This document shows positions 51,373 through 61,523 of a stretch of DNA of 64,000 nucleotides, one piece after another (within the stretch, counting starts at the first letter, position 1; each line of letters opens with the position of its first letter). The notes below the pieces were generated by a model. It did no database searches and had not been told where the DNA came from. It was given only the letters and a program-made list of their open reading frames with translations. The position numbers and the translations under genes are program-made. This stretch comes from Streptomyces xylophagus (GTDB lineage: Bacteria > Actinomycetota > Actinomycetes > Streptomycetales > Streptomycetaceae): assembly GCF_000716435.1 (NCBI RefSeq), contig NZ_JNWO01000037.1, positions 57,520 through 121,519 of the forward strand. Direction: 5' to 3'.

Positions 51373-51822
51373 TCAGTCCTCCCCGTAGCGCGGATCGACC
51401 GTCTCCGGGGTGAGCCCCAGCAGTTCGGCGACCTGTTCCACGACGATCTCGTGGACCAGGGCGGCCCGTTCGTCGCGCCCCTTCGTGCGGATCTCCACCG
51501 GCCGCCGATAGATGACCACGCGCGCGGGGTGCCCCTCACGGGCGGCGATCGTGCCCCCCAGGGGCACCGATTCGTCGTTCCAGCCCTCGCCCGCACCACC
51601 CAGTCGAGGGACTTCGAGGACGAGGAAATCGATGTCGGACAGCTGCGGCCAGCGTCGCTCCAGGCGCTCCACGGAGTCCTGCACCAGATCGGCGAACGCG
51701 TCCGCGCGGCTCGCGGCGAGCGGAACCTGCGGCGGTGCGATCGGGCCGCGCATGCCCCGGCCGTGGCGATCGCGGCGGCGGGGCCCGGGTCCGGCGGCAG
51801 GGGGCGGTACGGGGGTGTCCAT
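51373..51822 (-). CDS. Metallopeptidase family protein (zincin, DUF1025-like)
   Basis: This 149-residue small zincin has HEIVVEQVAELLGLTPE, an HExxxE-like helix that replaces the classical HExxH, as usual in this actinobacterial family. A basic Pro/Arg-rich N-terminus precedes the core (FADLVQDSVERLERRWPQL, VIYRRPVEIRTKGRDERAAL). The substrate is unknown. The start at 51822 (MDTPVPPPA) follows family length. The 330 bases between it and the divergent DUF3499 gene contain no gene I can support. Confidence 0.85.
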   Translation of the reverse strand: MDTPVPPPAAGPGPRRRDRHGRGMRGPIAPPQVPLAASRADAFADLVQDSVERLERRWPQLSDIDFLVLEVPRLGGAGEGWNDESVPLGGTIAAREGHPARVVIYRRPVEIRTKGRDERAALVHEIVVEQVAELLGLTPETVDPRYGED

Positions 51823-52138
51823 CACTGGTGAAGCGTAGTCCCCGCCGGGTCCGGCCGTCCGACTCCACTCGCCGTCCGGCCCTCCGCACGCCATGTCGCC
51901 GGATGACCATTCCGGCCAAGGTTGGGCTCGATTCCGTATGTCTCCAGGACCGTCGCTCTCAAGGCAATTGACGGTGTTTGTGCCGAGTGGTGACCGGGTC
52001 CGACCCTGTTCGATATCCCGGGAAGGGGTGTCCGTGCAGGTCAGCGGCGTGTTGCTGGAGGTGTGTGTGGGGCGTTTCACAGCCCGACACGGTGGAGTGA
52101 CCTGGGGGAGAGTCGTCGCGGCCCGCTCAAGAGTGCGG

Positions 52139-52153
52139 TACCGTCCAACGTCG
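52139..52153 (+). promoter_or_regulatory. Likely leaderless promoter of the DUF3499 gene (-10 box)
   Basis: TACCGT at 52139-52144 ends eight bases before the GTG at 52153, and no ribosome binding site is present, so the mRNA may begin at the start codon. Confidence 0.4.
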
Positions 52154-52533
52154 TGAGCCCTGTACGTCGCTGTTCGCGCACCGCTTGCGGCCGCCCCGCC
52201 GTCGCGACGCTGACGTACGTCTACGCCGACTCGACCGCGGTCCTCGGCCCGCTCGCCACCTACGCCGAACCCCACTGCTACGACCTGTGCGCCGAGCACT
52301 CCGAGCGCCTCACCGCACCCCGCGGCTGGGAGGTCGTCCGGCTGCTCGACAGCTCCGCGCCCGCCCGCCCGAGCGGCGACGACCTGGAAGCACTCGCCAA
52401 CGCCGTACGCGAGGCGGCCCGCCCCCGGGAGCGCGCGGCCGAGGCCGGCGGCGGAGGCGGCGCCCGCACGGCGGACCCGATGGAGGTCGCACGCCGGGGC
52501 CATCTGCGGGTACTGCGCTCACCGGACAACTGA
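52153..52533 (+). CDS. DUF3499 family protein
   Basis: This 126-residue protein has an N-terminal zinc-ribbon-like set of cysteines (RRCSRTACGRPA, then HCYDLCAEHSERL) with the TLTYVYADSTAVLGPLATYA strand between. The C-terminus is low-complexity Gly/Ala/Arg. DUF3499 is restricted to actinobacteria and nearly always lies in this block before phosphomannomutase; its function is unknown. The GTG at 52153 is chosen because the fold starts immediately after it. Confidence 0.87.
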   Translation: MSPVRRCSRTACGRPAVATLTYVYADSTAVLGPLATYAEPHCYDLCAEHSERLTAPRGWEVVRLLDSSAPARPSGDDLEALANAVREAARPRERAAEAGGGGGARTADPMEVARRGHLRVLRSPDN

Positions 52534-52719
52534 CAGCGCCCGTCCGCGAGTTCGTTCAACGATCCCACGGTGACCGCGTCCCCCGAGATGCACTTGCTGC
52601 GCAGAGCGTTGCCCTGAGCCCAGGTAAGAGTCTGTGGACGGCTCAGTTACCGCACGTCGCGCTGTCGGTGCGGGCGGGTAGCTTTGGGGCGACCAACAGG
52701 ACTTTCCGGAGGGACGGCC

Positions 52720-54084
52720 GTGTCTGCTGATCTGTCACAGCTCGTGAAGGCGTACGACGTACGGGGCGTCGTCCCGGACCAGTGGGACGAGTCGCTGGCC
52801 GAGCTGTTCGGAGCGGCCTTCGTCCAGGTGACCGGCGCGAGCGCGATCGTGACCGGACACGACATGCGCCCCTCGTCCCCCGGCCTGTCCGCCGCCTTCG
52901 CACGCGGGGCGGCGGCACGCGGCGTCGACGTGACCGAGATCGGCCTGTGCTCCACGGACCAGCTGTACTACGCGTCGGGCGCGTTCGACCTCCCCGGCGC
53001 CATGTTCACGGCCTCGCACAACCCGGCGAAATACAACGGCATCAAGATGTGCCGGGCGGGCGCGGCCCCCGTCGGCCAGGACACCGGCCTCGCCGAGATC
53101 CGCCAACTCGTCGAGTCCTGGCTGGACTCGGGCGCCCCGGAGGTCTCCGGACCGACGGGAACGATCACCCAGCGGGACACGTTGGAGGACTACGCGGCGC
53201 ACCTCCGCGGCCTCGTCGACCTGACCTCCATCCGCCCCCTGAAGGTCGTCGTCGACGCGGGCAACGGCATGGGCGGCCACACCGTCCCGACCGTGTTCGC
53301 CGGCCTGCCGCTCACGCTGGTGCCGATGTACTTCGAACTGGACGGCACCTTCCCGAACCACGAGGCCAACCCCCTCGACCCGGCCAACATCGTCGACCTC
53401 CAGGCACGCGTCCGCGAGGAGTCCGCCGACCTCGGCATCGCCTTCGACGGCGACGCCGACCGCTGCTTCGTGGTCGACGAGAACGGCGACCCGGTCTCCC
53501 CGTCCGCGATCACCGCCCTGGTGGCCTCCCGCGAGCTGGCGAGGAACGGCGGCAAGGGCGTGATCATCCACAACCTGATCACCTCCTGGTCCGTCCCGGA
53601 GGTCGTCAAGGAGAACGGCGGCACACCGGTACGCACACGCGTGGGCCACTCCTTCATCAAGGCCGAGATGGCGAAGGCCGGCGCGATCTTCGGCGGCGAG
53701 CACTCCGCGCACTACTACTTCAAGGACTTCTGGAACGCCGACACGGGCATGCTGGCCGCCCTCCACGTCCTCGCCGCGCTGGGCGGCCAGGACGGCCCCC
53801 TCTCGGCCCTCGTGGCCCAGTACGACCGCTACGTGGGCTCCGGCGAGATCAACTCCACGGTCGACGACCAGCAGGCCCGCCTCGCGGCGATCCGCGCGGC
53901 GTACGAGAACCAGGCCGACCTGACTCTCGACGAACTCGACGGCCTCACCGTTTCCTCCACCGACTGGTGGTTCAACGTCCGCCCGTCCAACACGGAACCG
54001 CTGCTGCGGCTGAACGCGGAGGCGCGGGACGAGGCGACGATGACGAAGATGCGGGACGAGGTGCTGGGGATCATCAGGGGGTGA
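52720..54084 (+). CDS. manB: Phosphomannomutase/phosphoglucomutase
   Basis: This 454-residue alpha-D-phosphohexomutase interconverts mannose-6- and mannose-1-phosphate. The active serine is about residue 99 in TASHNPAKYNG. The metal loop is FDGDADRC, the sugar loop GGEHSAHYYF, and the phosphate loop RPSNTEPLLRLN. A GGAGGG site lies six bases before the GTG. It feeds the GDP-mannose synthase encoded 12 kb away and receives substrate from ManA at 55827-56978. Confidence 0.93.
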   Translation: MSADLSQLVKAYDVRGVVPDQWDESLAELFGAAFVQVTGASAIVTGHDMRPSSPGLSAAFARGAAARGVDVTEIGLCSTDQLYYASGAFDLPGAMFTASHNPAKYNGIKMCRAGAAPVGQDTGLAEIRQLVESWLDSGAPEVSGPTGTITQRDTLEDYAAHLRGLVDLTSIRPLKVVVDAGNGMGGHTVPTVFAGLPLTLVPMYFELDGTFPNHEANPLDPANIVDLQARVREESADLGIAFDGDADRCFVVDENGDPVSPSAITALVASRELARNGGKGVIIHNLITSWSVPEVVKENGGTPVRTRVGHSFIKAEMAKAGAIFGGEHSAHYYFKDFWNADTGMLAALHVLAALGGQDGPLSALVAQYDRYVGSGEINSTVDDQQARLAAIRAAYENQADLTLDELDGLTVSSTDWWFNVRPSNTEPLLRLNAEARDEATMTKMRDEVLGIIRG

Positions 54085-54109
54085 CGGTGCTCCGGCCGGC
54101 GGTGATTCT

Positions 54110-54152
54110 CGATGCCGGTCGGTAGATGCAGCGCGTCCGGCGTCTGAGGCCG
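54110..54152 (+). repeat. Dispersed intergenic repeat, family C (copy 1)
   Basis: GATGCCGGTCGGTAGATGCA followed by GCGCGTCCGGCGTCTGAGG. It is related to the copy at 54199-54245 and is typical of short repeats found between genes in streptomycete genomes. Confidence 0.65.
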
Positions 54153-54198
54153 AGTTCACCGTCCCGAACCCCCACCCGCCCGGAGGGGGCGCGCCTTT

Positions 54199-54245
54199 CC
54201 GACGCCGGCCGGTATTTTCAGCCCGTCCGGCGCTTGAGGACGAGG
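54199..54245 (+). repeat. Dispersed intergenic repeat, family C (copy 2)
   Basis: GACGCCGGCCGGTATTTTCA followed by GCCCGTCCGGCGCTTGAGG and ACGAG. The two family C copies and a family B hairpin fill most of the 303-base gap between manB and the Trm112 gene. Confidence 0.75.
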
Positions 54246-54267
54246 CCGTTCAGGCCGAAGCGGGGGT

Positions 54268-54286
54268 CTGGGGGCGCAGCCCCCAG
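54268..54286. repeat. Dispersed hairpin repeat, family B (copy 2), likely terminator
   Basis: CTGGGGGC with GCCCCCAG and a GCA loop, preceded by GGGGGT, as at 41067-41085. It probably ends the manB transcript. Confidence 0.7.
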
Positions 54287-54387
54287 GTACGTCGGCCCCA
54301 ACCCCGGCAAGCACTCCCCACCGGCGGTAACCTGACCAGGCACATCCGCACGCACCGTCGTAGACATTCGCCCTGGAGGGACACCCC

Positions 54388-54558
54388 ATGCCGCTCGAAG
54401 CCGGCCTCCTGGAGATCCTGGCCTGCCCGGCCTGCCACGCCCCCCTCAAGGAGCAGGACACCGAGCTGATCTGCACCGGCGAGGACTGCGGACTGGCCTA
54501 CCCCGTCCGGGACGGCATCCCCGTACTCCTCGTCGACGAGGCCCGCCACCCCGCGTAA
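54388..54558 (+). CDS. Trm112 family zinc protein
   Basis: This 56-residue protein, [20 protein letters not shown] followed by [20 protein letters not shown], has the four-cysteine zinc knuckle (CPAC and CTGEDC) and the [12 protein letters not shown] end of the Trm112/YcaR family. Relatives act as small partners that stabilise methyltransferases or other enzymes; the bacterial partner is generally unknown. A GGAGGG site precedes the ATG. It lies 31 bases upstream of the SIS isomerase gene, in the mannose-metabolism block. Confidence 0.9.
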   Translation: MPLEAGLLEILACPACHAPLKEQDTELICTGEDCGLAYPVRDGIPVLLVDEARHPA

Positions 54559-54589
54559 CCGACGACGACGCGATCGGAGGCCGCCGCCC

Positions 54590-55717
54590 ATGCTCGACGA
54601 ATCGCTGCTCGACTCCCCGGACGCGCTGACCGAGGCCGACCGCCGAGCCCTGCTCCGCGGTGCCGCCGAAGCCGGCGCCCGGGTGCGCACGGCCGCCCGG
54701 CACGCCGCCGAGGCAGGCGTCAACGACCTGAAACCGGACGGCCGTCCCCGCGCCATCCTGATCGCGGGCCCCGGTGCCGCCGCGACCTGCGTCGCCGACC
54801 TGCTCGGCAGGCTCGCCGGCGCCAGCAGCCCCGTCACCCGCCTGGCACCCACCGGCGTCGCCCCTGCGGCCGGCGCCCTCCGCTGGGAACTCCCGGGCTG
54901 GGCAGGCTCCGTGGACCTGCTGCTGATCACCACCCCGGACGGCACCGAACCCGGCCTCTCCCTGCTCGCCGAGCAGGCCTACCGCCGCGGCTGCACCGTC
55001 GTCGCCGTAGCCCCGTCCCGCAGCCCGCTCACCGAGGCGGTGGACGGCGCGCACGGACTCTTCGTACCGATGGCGACGGCACCGTATGAGCACGACGAGC
55101 CCCTCGCCGCCTCCGCCCCCGGAGTCCTCTGGGCGCTGCTCACACCGCTGCTCGCGATCCTGGACCGCACCGGGCTGCTCAGTGCGCCGCCGGAGGCCCT
55201 GGAGAAGGTCGCCGACCGCCTCGACCAGGTCGCCGAGCGCTGCGGGCCCGCCGTCGCGACGTACAGCAATCCCGCGAAGACCCTGGCCGCCGAACTCGCC
55301 GACTCGCTCCCGGTGATCTGGACGGAGGGCACGTCCGCGGGCCCGGCGGGACGTCGGTTCGCCGCCGCGCTCGCGGAGTTGGCCGGCCGCCCCGCGCTCG
55401 TCTCCGAACTGCCCGAGGCGCTCGCCGAGCACAACGCGCTGCTGGCCGGCCCGCTCGCCGCCGGAGCCGACCCCGACGACTTCTTCCGCGACCGCATCGA
55501 CGAGGCACCCGCGCTGCACGCACGCGTGGTGCTGCTCCGGGACCGTCCGATCGGCGGTCTCACAGCCGCTCCGACCGCCCGTGACCTGGCCCTCAGCCAC
55601 GACACGCCGATCAGCGAGCTGGAGCCCGAGGAGGGCGGCGAGTTGGAGACCCTCGCGGAGCTGATCGCCATGACGGATTTCGCCGCCGTTTACCTGGCGC
55701 TCGCCTCGGGCGCCTGA
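54590..55717 (+). CDS. SIS-domain protein with bacterial PGI/PMI C-terminal domain
   Basis: This 375-residue protein has two SIS-like halves. AILIAGPGAAATCVADLLG is the first phosphosugar loop and TYSNPAKTLAAELADSLPVI the second. The C-terminus (RDRIDEAPALHARVVLL) matches the bact-PGI_C domain of bifunctional glucose-6-/mannose-6-phosphate isomerases. Between Trm112 and manA it probably isomerises hexose phosphates or regulates the step. The Gly/Ala-rich loop departs from catalytic members, so activity is uncertain. Confidence 0.82.
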   Translation: MLDESLLDSPDALTEADRRALLRGAAEAGARVRTAARHAAEAGVNDLKPDGRPRAILIAGPGAAATCVADLLGRLAGASSPVTRLAPTGVAPAAGALRWELPGWAGSVDLLLITTPDGTEPGLSLLAEQAYRRGCTVVAVAPSRSPLTEAVDGAHGLFVPMATAPYEHDEPLAASAPGVLWALLTPLLAILDRTGLLSAPPEALEKVADRLDQVAERCGPAVATYSNPAKTLAAELADSLPVIWTEGTSAGPAGRRFAAALAELAGRPALVSELPEALAEHNALLAGPLAAGADPDDFFRDRIDEAPALHARVVLLRDRPIGGLTAAPTARDLALSHDTPISELEPEEGGELETLAELIAMTDFAAVYLALASGA

Positions 55718-55826
55718 TCTTGTCGTCGAAGCCCTGAGCCGCCGTACACCGTCGTACGGGGCGCGAAGCCACGTCGTACCCAGGTCGTCCTCGGGTCGTA
55801 CGCAGAGAGAACCGGTAGAGAGCCAC

Positions 55827-56978
55827 ATGGACCGCCTCGACAACACCGTCCGCCCCTACGCCTGGGGTTCCACCACCGCCATCCCCAAGCTGCTCGGCGT
55901 GGAGCCGAGCGGCGAGCCGCAGGCGGAGATGTGGATGGGCGCGCACCCGGGGGCACCCTCGCGCACCGCGCGCGGGACGCTCGTCGAGGTCATCGAGGCG
56001 GCTCCGGAGCGGGAGTTGGGCGAGAAGGCGGTCGCGAAGTTCGGCCCGCGGCTGCCCTTCCTCCTGAAGATCCTCGCCGCCGGCGCCCCGCTCTCCCTCC
56101 AGGTGCACCCCAACCTGGAGCAGGCCAAGGAGGGTTACGCCGACGAGGAGCGCCGGGGCATCCCTGTGGACGCCCCGCACCGCAACTACAAGGACGCCAA
56201 CCACAAGCCCGAACTGATCTGCGCGCTCACGGAGTTCGACGGCCTGTGCGGCTTCCGCGACCCGCTGCAAGCCGCTGACCTGCTGGCCGGCATCGGCGTC
56301 GACTCCCTGAAGCCGTACGTCGACCTCCTGCACGCGCACCCCGAGGAAGCCGCCCTGCGCGAGGTCCTCACGGCGATCCTCACCGCCGACCCCGAGGAGA
56401 TGCGCCACACGGTCACCGCGGCGGCGACCGCCTGCACCCGCCTCGGCGGCGACTACGCCCCCTACGCCGACATCGCCCACCACTACCCCGGCGACCCGGG
56501 CGTCATCGCGGCGATGCTCCTGAACTACGTCCGCCTCCAGCCCGGCGAGGCACTGTTCCTCGGCGCCGGCATCCCGCACGCCTACCTCGACGGCCTCGGC
56601 GTCGAGATCATGGCCAACTCCGACAACGTCCTGCGCTGCGGACTCACGCCGAAGCACGTCGACGTCCCCGAACTCCTGCGCATCGTCAACTTCGAGGCGA
56701 GCGACCCGGGAGTACTGCGCCCGGAGGCGTCCCCCGACGGCGAGGAGGTCTACGAGACCCCCATCGACGAGTTCCGGCTGTCCCGGTACGTCCTCCCGGA
56801 GGGCGCCGGCGCCCACGACCTCACCCTGGACACCCCGCAGATCCTGCTCTGCACGGCCGGTTCGGTGCGGGCGGGCGAGTTCGAACTGGCTCCCGGCCAG
56901 TCGGTCTTCGTCCCGGCCGGAGACAAGGCCGAGGTGTCCGGAGTCGGCACGGTCTTCCGGGCCACTGTGATCGTATGA
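55827..56978 (+). CDS. manA: Mannose-6-phosphate isomerase, class I
   Basis: This 383-residue zinc enzyme interconverts fructose-6- and mannose-6-phosphate. The zinc site is formed around LSLQVHPNLEQAKEG (Gln and His) and HKPELICAL (Glu). The signature GLGVEIMANSDNVLRCGLTP is complete, followed by KHVDVPELLRI. The start MDRLDNTVRPYAWGSTTAIP is the family standard. It supplies mannose-6-phosphate to ManB, and the manA-manB-manC set in this window completes a route to GDP-mannose. Confidence 0.95.
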   Translation: MDRLDNTVRPYAWGSTTAIPKLLGVEPSGEPQAEMWMGAHPGAPSRTARGTLVEVIEAAPERELGEKAVAKFGPRLPFLLKILAAGAPLSLQVHPNLEQAKEGYADEERRGIPVDAPHRNYKDANHKPELICALTEFDGLCGFRDPLQAADLLAGIGVDSLKPYVDLLHAHPEEAALREVLTAILTADPEEMRHTVTAAATACTRLGGDYAPYADIAHHYPGDPGVIAAMLLNYVRLQPGEALFLGAGIPHAYLDGLGVEIMANSDNVLRCGLTPKHVDVPELLRIVNFEASDPGVLRPEASPDGEEVYETPIDEFRLSRYVLPEGAGAHDLTLDTPQILLCTAGSVRAGEFELAPGQSVFVPAGDKAEVSGVGTVFRATVIV

Positions 56979-57124
56979 CCGGGCTTGTGGATACCTGACG
57001 AGCCGTCGCCGGGCAGGGCTGCAAGAATGGCCCACCGGCAAAGGACGGGCAAAGACGGTCGGACGGCCGATCCGGGGCACACGTCCCGCGTAGACGTACG
57101 AAGGCGAAGGGACACCGCGAACAC

Positions 57125-58105
57125 ATGAGCGCGTCAGGCGGCACCAGGGCGATCGTGGCGGCACTCGGCGCCAACCTCGCGATCGCGGCATCGAAGTTCG
57201 TCGCGTTCGCCTTCAGCGGCTCGTCCTCGATGCTCGCCGAGGGCGTCCACTCCCTAGCCGACTCCGGCAACCAGGCCCTGCTCCTGATCGGCGGCAAGAA
57301 GGCCCAGCGCGAGGCCACCCCCCAGCACCCCTTCGGCTACGGCCGCGAGCGCTACATCTACGCCTTCCTCGTCTCCATCGTCCTCTTCTCGGTCGGCGGC
57401 ATGTTCGCCGTCTACGAGGGCTACGAGAAGATCAAGCACCCCCACGACATCGAGCACTGGTACTGGCCGGTGGGCGTCCTCGTGTTCGCGATCATCGCCG
57501 AGGGCTTCTCGTTCCGTACGGCCATCAAGGAGTCGAACGAACTGCGCGGCACGCACTCCTGGTCGCAGTTCATCCGCCGCGCCAAGGCCCCCGAGCTGCC
57601 GGTGGTCCTCCTGGAGGACTTCGGCGCGCTCATCGGCCTGGTCCTCGCCCTCGGCGGCGTCGGCATGGCCCTGCTCACCGGCGACGGCATCTGGGACGGC
57701 ATCGGCACCCTCTGCATCGGCATCCTGCTCATCCTGATCGCCCTGGTCCTGGCCGCCGAGACCAAGTCGCTGCTGCTCGGTGAGTCCGCCGGCATCGAGG
57801 ACGTCAAGAAGATCGAGGCCGCCATCGTCGACGGCCACACGGTCACCGGCATCATCCACATGCGCACCCTCCACCTCGGCCCCGAGGAACTGCTCGTCGC
57901 CGCCAAGATCGCCGTCCAGCACGACGACACGGCCGCCGAGGTCGCCACGGCGATCAACGCGGCCGAGTCCCGCATCCGCGAAGCCGTCCCGATCGCCCGC
58001 GTGATCTACCTCGAACCCGACATCTACAGCGAGTCCGAGGCCACCAAGGGCCCGGACCGGGAGGCGACCCCCGGAGGCCCGGCCCAACACCCCGCCGAGC
58101 ACTGA
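57125..58105 (+). CDS. Cation diffusion facilitator (CDF) transporter
   Basis: This 326-residue protein has six membrane spans and a cytosolic C-terminal domain. The metal site on helix 2 is AEGVHSLADSGNQALLL (His and Asp). Helix 5 carries LEDFGALIGLVLALGG, where the usual His is replaced by Glu/Asp, a pattern seen in subgroups. The QHPFGYGRERYIYAFLVSI loop is typical. It exports divalent metal such as zinc, iron or manganese by proton exchange; the ion cannot be told. It follows manA by 146 bases and is convergent with the signal peptidase gene. Confidence 0.9.
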   Translation: MSASGGTRAIVAALGANLAIAASKFVAFAFSGSSSMLAEGVHSLADSGNQALLLIGGKKAQREATPQHPFGYGRERYIYAFLVSIVLFSVGGMFAVYEGYEKIKHPHDIEHWYWPVGVLVFAIIAEGFSFRTAIKESNELRGTHSWSQFIRRAKAPELPVVLLEDFGALIGLVLALGGVGMALLTGDGIWDGIGTLCIGILLILIALVLAAETKSLLLGESAGIEDVKKIEAAIVDGHTVTGIIHMRTLHLGPEELLVAAKIAVQHDDTAAEVATAINAAESRIREAVPIARVIYLEPDIYSESEATKGPDREATPGGPAQHPAEH

Positions 58106-58119
58106 GTTCGCAGCCCCCG

Positions 58120-58791
58120 CTAGACCTGCCGCACGGGCCACGGCGCCACCGGCGCCGTCCTCCGTCGTCGTACGAACGCTGCGATGCCCAGGCCGACACC
58201 GACCAGGGCGAGGATGACCCCGCCGATGGCAGCCGTTCCGAAGGCGATGGGGACCTTACGGTCGTCGGTCACCCGGCCCCGTACGGCGGAATCGGCCACT
58301 GTCCTGTCGTGGTCGCTCGCGAAGAAACGCGAGTCCCTCGAGTTCGCCCGGTTGTCGCCGAGCAGGAACAGTCGCCCCGTCGGGACCTTCACGTCGTACG
58401 TCTTGTGCAGGCCGTCGACATCACCCTGGTTGACGTACGGCTCCGCCAGCGGCTTTCCGTTCACGGTGATCCGCGCGTCCGTGCCCGAACCCGTGCAGCA
58501 CACCACACGGTCACCGCCCACCCCGACGACCCGCTGCATCACATTCGCGCTGAACCCGTAGCGGTCCGGCGCCGAGAACAAGACGACGTCACCGCGGTGC
58601 ACCTCACTGCCGTCGACCTTCTCGAAGATGATCCGGTCGCCCGGCTTGTACGTCGGTGACATGCTCTGGCTGCTGATGCTGGAACTCCCGTACGAGTTCC
58701 CCGCGTACACGAGGGAGCCGAGCGCCAGCACCACCCCCGACAGCCCCACTACGACGGCCGTTATCCCGAGTCCCCGCCCCTTGCCCGACAT
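58120..58791 (-). CDS. Signal peptidase I family protein with altered general base
   Basis: This protein of about 223 residues has spans at both ends. The Ser box reads [17 protein letters not shown], with the nucleophile about Ser 43. Box [20 protein letters not shown], is intact. The position of the catalytic Lys (xKRVxGxPGD) reads [10 protein letters not shown], so Gln 86 replaces Lys. A paired CC (VVCCTGSG) follows. It may process selected exported proteins or have a modified mechanism. The ATG at 58791 has AAGGGA six bases upstream; an ATG five codons earlier is also possible. Confidence 0.85.
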   Translation of the reverse strand: MSGKGRGLGITAVVVGLSGVVLALGSLVYAGNSYGSSSISSQSMSPTYKPGDRIIFEKVDGSEVHRGDVVLFSAPDRYGFSANVMQRVVGVGGDRVVCCTGSGTDARITVNGKPLAEPYVNQGDVDGLHKTYDVKVPTGRLFLLGDNRANSRDSRFFASDHDRTVADSAVRGRVTDDRKVPIAFGTAAIGGVILALVGVGLGIAAFVRRRRTAPVAPWPVRQV

Positions 58792-58806
58792 CGTTTCCCT
58801 TCCCAT

Positions 58807-59234
58807 GCGGCACTTCCGCGGCGCAGAGGGTAGCGGGTGTCTGTGAACGGACTGTGCGGGCTCGAATCGGCCGACCGATCTCGCTCAGCGGAGCGTCCCG
58901 CGAGACCGATCAGAGGCTCCTGACCTCCGCGCATCCCGCGACATCCGATGCCGGAAACCCGTTCCGACACCGGGCGCGCGCCGGAGTTCGGCTGGATCTG
59001 TCCGGAGCGGACTGGGGCGGCCGCGCCTACCGGTGTAGCTTGGGACGGAGCCAGACGTCGCTGCTGATGGCGGTCGGGCGGTCCCACCGCGGACCGACCG
59101 AGGGAGAGAGGGCCTCCGACGGACTGCGCTGCGCGTACGGGGGCATTGCCGTGCCCTCCTTCGGGCACTCCTGTGTCCGCCGCCGCGCAGACCAGCCGTA
59201 CCCACCTCGCCCCAACCCCGAGGAGTACCTCGCA
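58807..59234 (+). other. 428-base leader/promoter region of ahcY, no gene recognised
   Basis: This is the gap between the divergent signal peptidase gene and ahcY. A TGTAGCTT box near 59033-59040 could be a -10. GTGCCC and GGGCAC (59151-59168) form a small hairpin, and TCAGCGGAGC with GCTCCTGA (58897-58924) form a bulged stem. I see no known riboswitch in it. A GAGGAGT ribosome binding site lies just before the ATG. Confidence 0.4.
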
Positions 59235-60692
<1,458 letters not shown>

Positions 60693-60769
60693 GCCGACGA
60701 CCCCGCCCGCTGGACCGCGTCCGTGCACTGACGCGGCCCAGCGGCAGGACTCACCAACAGATCCTCCGA

Positions 60770-60804
60770 GGCAGGCCCCCGCACCCCCGTGGCGGGGGCC
60801 TGCC
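60770..60804 (+). terminator. Terminator after ahcY
   Basis: A perfect 13-bp stem, GGCAGGCCCCCGC with GCGGGGGCCTGCC, is followed by CCTTTGGTTCCTTTGG. Confidence 0.9.
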
Positions 60805-60851
60805 CCTTTGGTTCCTTTGGCCGGACCGGCCCGTCAAGACCCAGGACCCCG

Positions 60852-61466
60852 ATGCCCCGCGGCCGATATTCGCTCCACGATCCGCACGATCACACCCCCC
60901 TCGCAGCAGAACACTTCCAGTGCGCCCCCGGCCCGTCCGGCTGGCGTTATGTCTCCCAACTCACCACCCCCTCCGGTGAGCACAGTGGCTCCGTCGACCT
61001 CACCCTCGACGAACTCGGCCGCCCCATCCGTCTGGAACTCCACGCGGCGAGCTGGCAGGTGCGCGGTGCCGCCCTCGACGGCGTCACCTGGGTCCGCACC
61101 GACCCCACCGGCACCGATGCCACCGAAGGCAATGTCAGCGCCCACGCCTTCACCGGCACCTCCCCCGCGTTCCTCATCGCCACCACCCGTCTCCTGCGCC
61201 TCACCCCTTCCTCCGCAGCGACCCGCGTCCGCCTGGTCACCTTCACGGACCCGGTCCTCGCTCCGCGCACCGTGGACCAGTCCTGGGCCTTGCTGAAAAG
61301 AGAAACACACGGCACTGACAACGGCCCCCTGCCCGTGGACGAATACCAGGTCACAGCCCTGGACACGGGCGAACAGCACGCCGTACACGTCGCCGGAGAC
61401 GTCGTGCTCGCGGCGCCCGGCATCGAGCTGGAGGAGCTGGAGTCGCCACCGTCCGTCTTCGGCTGA
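60852..61466 (+). CDS. Hypothetical protein
   Basis: This 204-residue protein of unknown function starts MPRGRYSLHDPHDHTPLAAE. It appears cytosolic and beta-rich (SGWRYVSQLTTPSGEHSGSV, DLTLDELGRPIRLEL, WVRTDPTG, then DNGPLPVDEYQVTALDTGEQ). It resembles conserved streptomycete hypotheticals found between ahcY and RDD genes; no catalytic motif is visible. An AGGA precedes the ATG, and the start lies after the ahcY terminator. Codon use with G/C third positions supports coding. Confidence 0.75.
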   Translation: MPRGRYSLHDPHDHTPLAAEHFQCAPGPSGWRYVSQLTTPSGEHSGSVDLTLDELGRPIRLELHAASWQVRGAALDGVTWVRTDPTGTDATEGNVSAHAFTGTSPAFLIATTRLLRLTPSSAATRVRLVTFTDPVLAPRTVDQSWALLKRETHGTDNGPLPVDEYQVTALDTGEQHAVHVAGDVVLAAPGIELEELESPPSVFG

Positions 61467-61523
61467 GCGGCCGCGTTGCGGGCCGTTGCCGGGGCAGGGC
61501 AATGCGGTCTGGTTACGGCAGGG

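Noticed and set aside
58880..58930. SAH riboswitch upstream of ahcY (GGAGCG ... AGGCTC)
   Set aside because: Only short pieces resemble the motif. The conserved UUGC-type loop and pseudoknot partners are missing, and the element is over 300 bases from the start codon. A covariance-model search would settle it.
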